Shown here: in pieces, positions 60,240 to 64,000 of the stretch
Layout of the letters: each line of letters starts with the position of its first letter
Numbering within the stretch: the first letter of the stretch is position 1
Assembly: GCA_017979445.1 (NCBI GenBank)
Contig: CM030710.1
Span: 10,030,248-10,094,247, forward strand
Direction: 5' to 3'
Length of the DNA stretch: 64,000 bases
Source of the DNA: Akebia trifoliata
Taxonomy: Eukaryota; Streptophyta; Magnoliopsida; Ranunculales; Lardizabalaceae
The notes under the pieces: model-generated
What the model was told of the DNA's origin: nothing
The model's database searches: none
The model's input: only the letters and a program-made list of their open reading frames with translations
Made by a program: the position numbers and the translations under genes

Positions 60240-61005
60240 GGTGAGTTGAGCAATAAATCTGCTAACATACTGAATTCTGCTTAAGAACCCTATAATCTAC
60301 TTTTCAGTCTTAGGAAGTATCATTTCTTGTATAGCTTTGATTTTTCCAAGGTCTACTTCAATCCCCTTTTGACTGACCATAAATCCTAACAATTTTTCAG
60401 AAGTCACTCCGAATACGTATTTTTGCGGGTTAAGGCGTAACTGGTATTTTTGGATTCTTGTGAGAAACTTCTCTAATGCAGCGATGTATCCCGATCATTC
60501 TTTGGATTTCACTATCATATCATCCACATAGACCTCGACCTCCTTGTGTATCATGTCGTGCAATAAGGTCGTAACTACTCTCTAATAGGTAGCTCCAGCC
60601 TTCTTCAATCCAAAAGGCATGACTTTGTAGCAAAAGGTTCCTCATTGCGTGATGAATAAAGTTTTTTGCATGTCGTGAGGATCCATCTTTATTTGGTTAT
60701 ATCCTGAAAATCCATCCATAAATGAAAGCATGGCATGCCCTGCTATATTATTGAACAATACATCTATGTGAGGCAATGAAAAGCTATCCTTTGGACTGGC
60801 CTTATTTAAATCTCTGAAGTCCACATATATTCTCACTTTTCCATCTTTTTTAGGAACTAGAACTACATTAACGATCAATTCTAAGTACTCTACCACTTCT
60901 AAGAATCCGACATTGATCTGCTTAGTGACCTCTTCTTTAATCTTCAAAGTCCATTCTGGTTTCATACGTCGGAATCGCCTCGACTCGGCCTTTCTGCTAA
61001 ATAGA
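60240..61005 (-). pseudogene. Reverse transcriptase remnant, reverse strand
   Basis: Clear Ty3/gypsy RT on the minus strand: RRMKPEWTLKIKEEV, VLVPKKDGKVRIYVDFRDLN, DSFSLPHIDVL, LSFMDGFSGYNQIKMD, VMPFGLKKAGATY, EVYVDDMIVKS with the catalytic Asp pair, then LLGFMVSQKGIEVDLGKI. Stops replace an expected Trp after FITQ (TGA) and a Gln after GATY (TAG). The N-terminal side is fused to unrelated sequence near 61005, and the remaining pol is gone beyond 60240. It is better preserved than the RT at 38840-39780. Confidence 0.88.
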
Positions 61006-61014
61006 GGATAGGGG

Positions 61015-64000
61015 TCCAATTACGTATCTCAAGGATTTTTAAAGAATAGGGAGTTGCCACCTAGTTTAGGTATAAGAATCATAGATAACTCAAAAATGGA
61101 TCGGGTTGGTCCACGAATAATGGGTAAGGGATCAGATTATGAGTTTCGGAAGGTGTTAGGCATCGAATCTGCCTGATCAAGATGATCAGTCTCTACTGCT
61201 ATCCAAAAATATCCTACGGTAAACGACATAAGACTATGGTCCAATCATCATCTATTTATGTTGGGTTTGCCAAACGAATTTTATGGTTAAGATAATTACA
61301 TAGATTCTTGAGTTTCGCATAATGAAATCCCACAATTTAATAAGGCTTACAATGCACGAAAAATTAGTGGATCGATTCAGTCACATTTTGAAAGAGTCAG
61401 AAATCAATTTAATGTCATGTATACAAAAATTAGAGTTGACTCACATGCCCCAATTTTTAATTTCCATTGTACACAAAATCAATAAATAAACTCAACAATT
61501 TTGATTGAAGAAATTTTAATTTTTTAATTGTCACATGTATCAAAATTAGTGAATTTTTTTTTGTGTCGCCACGTGTACCAAAAATCAGTGAGTTGACTCA
61601 CAGTTATTAATCAAAAGAATCTTGATTTCTTTTTTGAATCGTGACGTGTACCAAAAATCAATGAGTTGATTCACAATTTATTAATCAAAAGATTCTTGAT
61701 TTTTTTGGAATCGCCACATGCCCGATTTATATAAAAAAAAAATCAATTCCAATTTCCAATGTCCCCAAAATCAGTGAGTCGACTCACAATTATTAATCAA
61801 AAGAATCTTGATTGCTTTTTTGAATCGTCACGTGTACCAAAAATCAATGAGTTGATTCACAATTTATTAATCAAAAGATTCTTGATTTTTTTGGATTCGC
61901 CACATGCTCGATTTATATAAAAAAAAATCAATTCCAATTTCCAATGTCCCCAAACTCAGTGAGTCGACTCACAATTATTAATCAAAAGAATCTTGATTTC
62001 TTTTTTGAATCGCCACGTGTATTAAATTGGTGAGTTAACCCACATGCCCAATTTAAAAAAAAAAATCAATTCACATTTCCAATGTCCCCAAAATCAGTGA
62101 GTCGACTCATTGATTATTATTGAGAAAATAAATTTTAATTTTTTCGTGTACACAAAAAATTTATGAGTCGATTTATATCAATATTAATGAGTTGGCCCAA
62201 TAACATCAAAAATTGATGAATCGATTGATAAGTTTTAACACCTAATGAGCCGGTCCATCAACTTGATATATGCGAATTAATTAAATCAATTTATCAATCA
62301 AAAAAATGGATGAATCGATCCATTAATATCTCAAAAACGTGAAGATTGCCATTAGCACCACATATACCCAAGATTGGCGAATCAATTTAGGTACATTGAA
62401 AATCGAAATCAAGAATAAAAAAATATAAATAAACAAGACGGAGGCATAAGAAATATTCTTCTAACCTATCACCATGCAAAAATAAATCATAAAAAATATT
62501 CTTCTAACCTATCTCCATGCCAAAATAAAAAAAAAACATATAAATGACTGTGTTAAAAAAAATCTAATCTTATCGATAAAAACTCAAAACCGCATAAAGT
62601 AAATTTTTTTTAATTCTATTGATAAGCAAACATAAGGAATACATAAAAGAATTTCTAATCCTACCAATGTACATAAGCAAATAAGAAAATAAGATTTCAT
62701 AAAATTGTTTTCCTAATCTTATTGACATGCGGAAACAAACAACACATATAACAATGCATCTTGTTCAAAATGCGACAAAATATCACATGGTATTGAAAAA
62801 AATAATAATAATAAATAAAATAAAATAAGATCATCTTATAACCAATTCTATGATAATCATAACACCAAAATTAACATGAAACTTCAATGTGAACGGGGGA
62901 AAATTTAACATAAAAGGAGAAGATAAAATATAAAAAATAAAATAAAATAAAATAAAGAAGGGCTTACCTAAGAATAGCAGATTGTTTCCTTCAGGTATAA
63001 CTCGAAGATCGGTGAGTACTCGTTGTGAAGAGATGAGGACAAAGAGGTAGACGCTATTATATATGCTGTAACTATATCGTAACAGAAACTTTAATAGCCC
63101 AAGCAGAGAAGTGGGCACGCTGGGACGTTGTATTGCGCTAATGATTGATGTAAGAGACAAGGTTGATCTGAGAGGTATTGCAATGGATAGAAAAGAAAGA
63201 AAACGGCTGGGTTACTGTTTCGTGTATGAGGCCAAGAGCTGGTGGTAGATGAGAGAGGTAGATGGAGGTTAAGAGAAGGAAAAAGGTCTGAGAGGGATTT
63301 AGAGGAGATAACGTCTGGAAGGAGTAAGTGGGCATTTTTGTAGAGAAGACAAGTAGGAGAGGGTAGAGAAAAAACGTGAAAAAAATTGGCTAGGCTTGCT
63401 ATGTTGTAGGTTCTATGGAGAAGAAGAAGTGGAGAGAATGATAGAGAGATTGGGAAGGCTATTGCAGCAAAGAGGGAGATGTTGTTAGAGACTGAGAGAG
63501 GGTTGGGACAATGATCATGATGGCTGTGTTAAAGATTTAATGATGGAGAAGAAGAAGTTGTTGTGAAGGGTAGAACGTGAGTGAGATTCCCCCAAGAGGA
63601 TGGGGCTATGTTGCAAGTTTTTACGCAGCGAAAGGTCCTTTCAAACGTGAGGGATAGTGGACTGTCTTATGAGGATATGGTTGTTGCCAAGTGTGAAGGA
63701 GATCTTTTTTTCTTTTTTTTTTCCTCTCCAAAATCGTCCCATTTTCTTTGATTTTATGGTTGTTCCACCATAGAACGTGAGAGACGGAGAGAGGTAAGAT
63801 CATGGATGGTTATGGAGAGATGGGAGAGAAGGCAACAGTTGGAAAAGAAGGTGTTAGAGGAGGCGTTAGAGAAGAAGGACATGAATGAAGGAAGAAAACG
63901 TGGGTAGCCCCCCAATTTTATTTATTTATTATTTATTTATAATTTTTTTATTAATTTTCTTTTAATAGAATGAGGGAGGAATCCCACGCTACTTGTACTA
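61015..64000 (-). mobile_element. Reverse-strand Tat-like LTR, running past the window end
   Basis: GGAAGGTGTTAGGCATC (61148-61164) and AGTTGCCACCTAG (about 61051-61063) are the reversed conserved U5 motifs. The reversed leader-like GA-rich stretch lies at about 63300-63850 and an AT-rich possible promoter at about 63915-63945. The start of the LTR is beyond 64000. The junction with the RT remnant near 61005 is abrupt, so a deletion or insertion lies there. Confidence 0.6.
61360..62200. repeat. 185-bp repeats with a 14-base palindrome
   Basis: GTGAGTTGACTCAC at 61588, GTGAGTCGACTCAC at 61774 and 61959, and GTGAGTCGACTCAT at 62097; distances 186, 185 and 138. Each unit is itself made of two diverged halves (ATGAGTTGATTCAC marks the second), followed by TTATTAATCAAAAG and CTTGAT. 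Confidence 0.9.

Overview
The window looks like a repeat-rich part of a flowering-plant (probably eudicot) nuclear genome. It has one split gene with six visible GT-AG exons of a plant MATE/DTX transporter, followed by about 59 kb of nested, mostly decayed LTR retrotransposons. The species cannot be named from what is visible. No tRNA, rRNA, CRISPR array or prokaryotic gene arrangement was seen.

Layout. 1-5024: the 3' six exons of a MATE efflux transporter on the + strand; its N-terminal exon lies before the window. Its introns hold a miniature LTR element (TRIM) and a second, inverted copy of that element's interior. 5025-6718: 3' flank and an LTR-like fragment with a TATA box. 6719-23118: two old LTRs of one Tat-like family, one inserted inside the other (target duplication GTTAC); the inner one was later split by a young, complete, non-autonomous element E1 (10701-22795, LTRs about 1.77 kb, duplication CCGAG). 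23119-44860: the interior of an old Tat-type Ty3/gypsy element (decayed gag, protease, RT, two RNase H domains, integrase). It is interrupted by E2 (23293-32711, reverse strand, duplication GATAA), a diverged sibling of E1, and by a solo LTR (41616-44407) sitting inside the integrase. 44861-50089: LTR fragments and unassigned sequence. 50090-57332: two solo LTRs of a different family in opposite orientation, each with a 5-bp duplication, apparently lying in a reverse-strand element with a tRNA-Asp type primer site (57505-57522) and LTR (57526-58596). 58597-64000: another Tat-like LTR fragment, a reverse-strand reverse transcriptase remnant and a reverse-strand LTR with 185-bp internal repeats.

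Only the MATE gene is plausibly functional. E1 and E2 keep LTRs, primer sites and polypurine tracts but almost no coding sequence, so they would depend on enzymes from related full elements. The most interesting signal is in their non-coding interiors. The E1 3' region carries a 55-unit array of 33-bp and then 34-bp repeats, each with a small hairpin whose two arms changed together between the two sub-families. A second hairpin repeat, shared by E1 and E2, shows several compensating arm changes. Leader regions carry their own motif arrays and a block conserved in three copies. This suggests selection on structure in these element RNAs or DNAs, which is an inference that can be tested.
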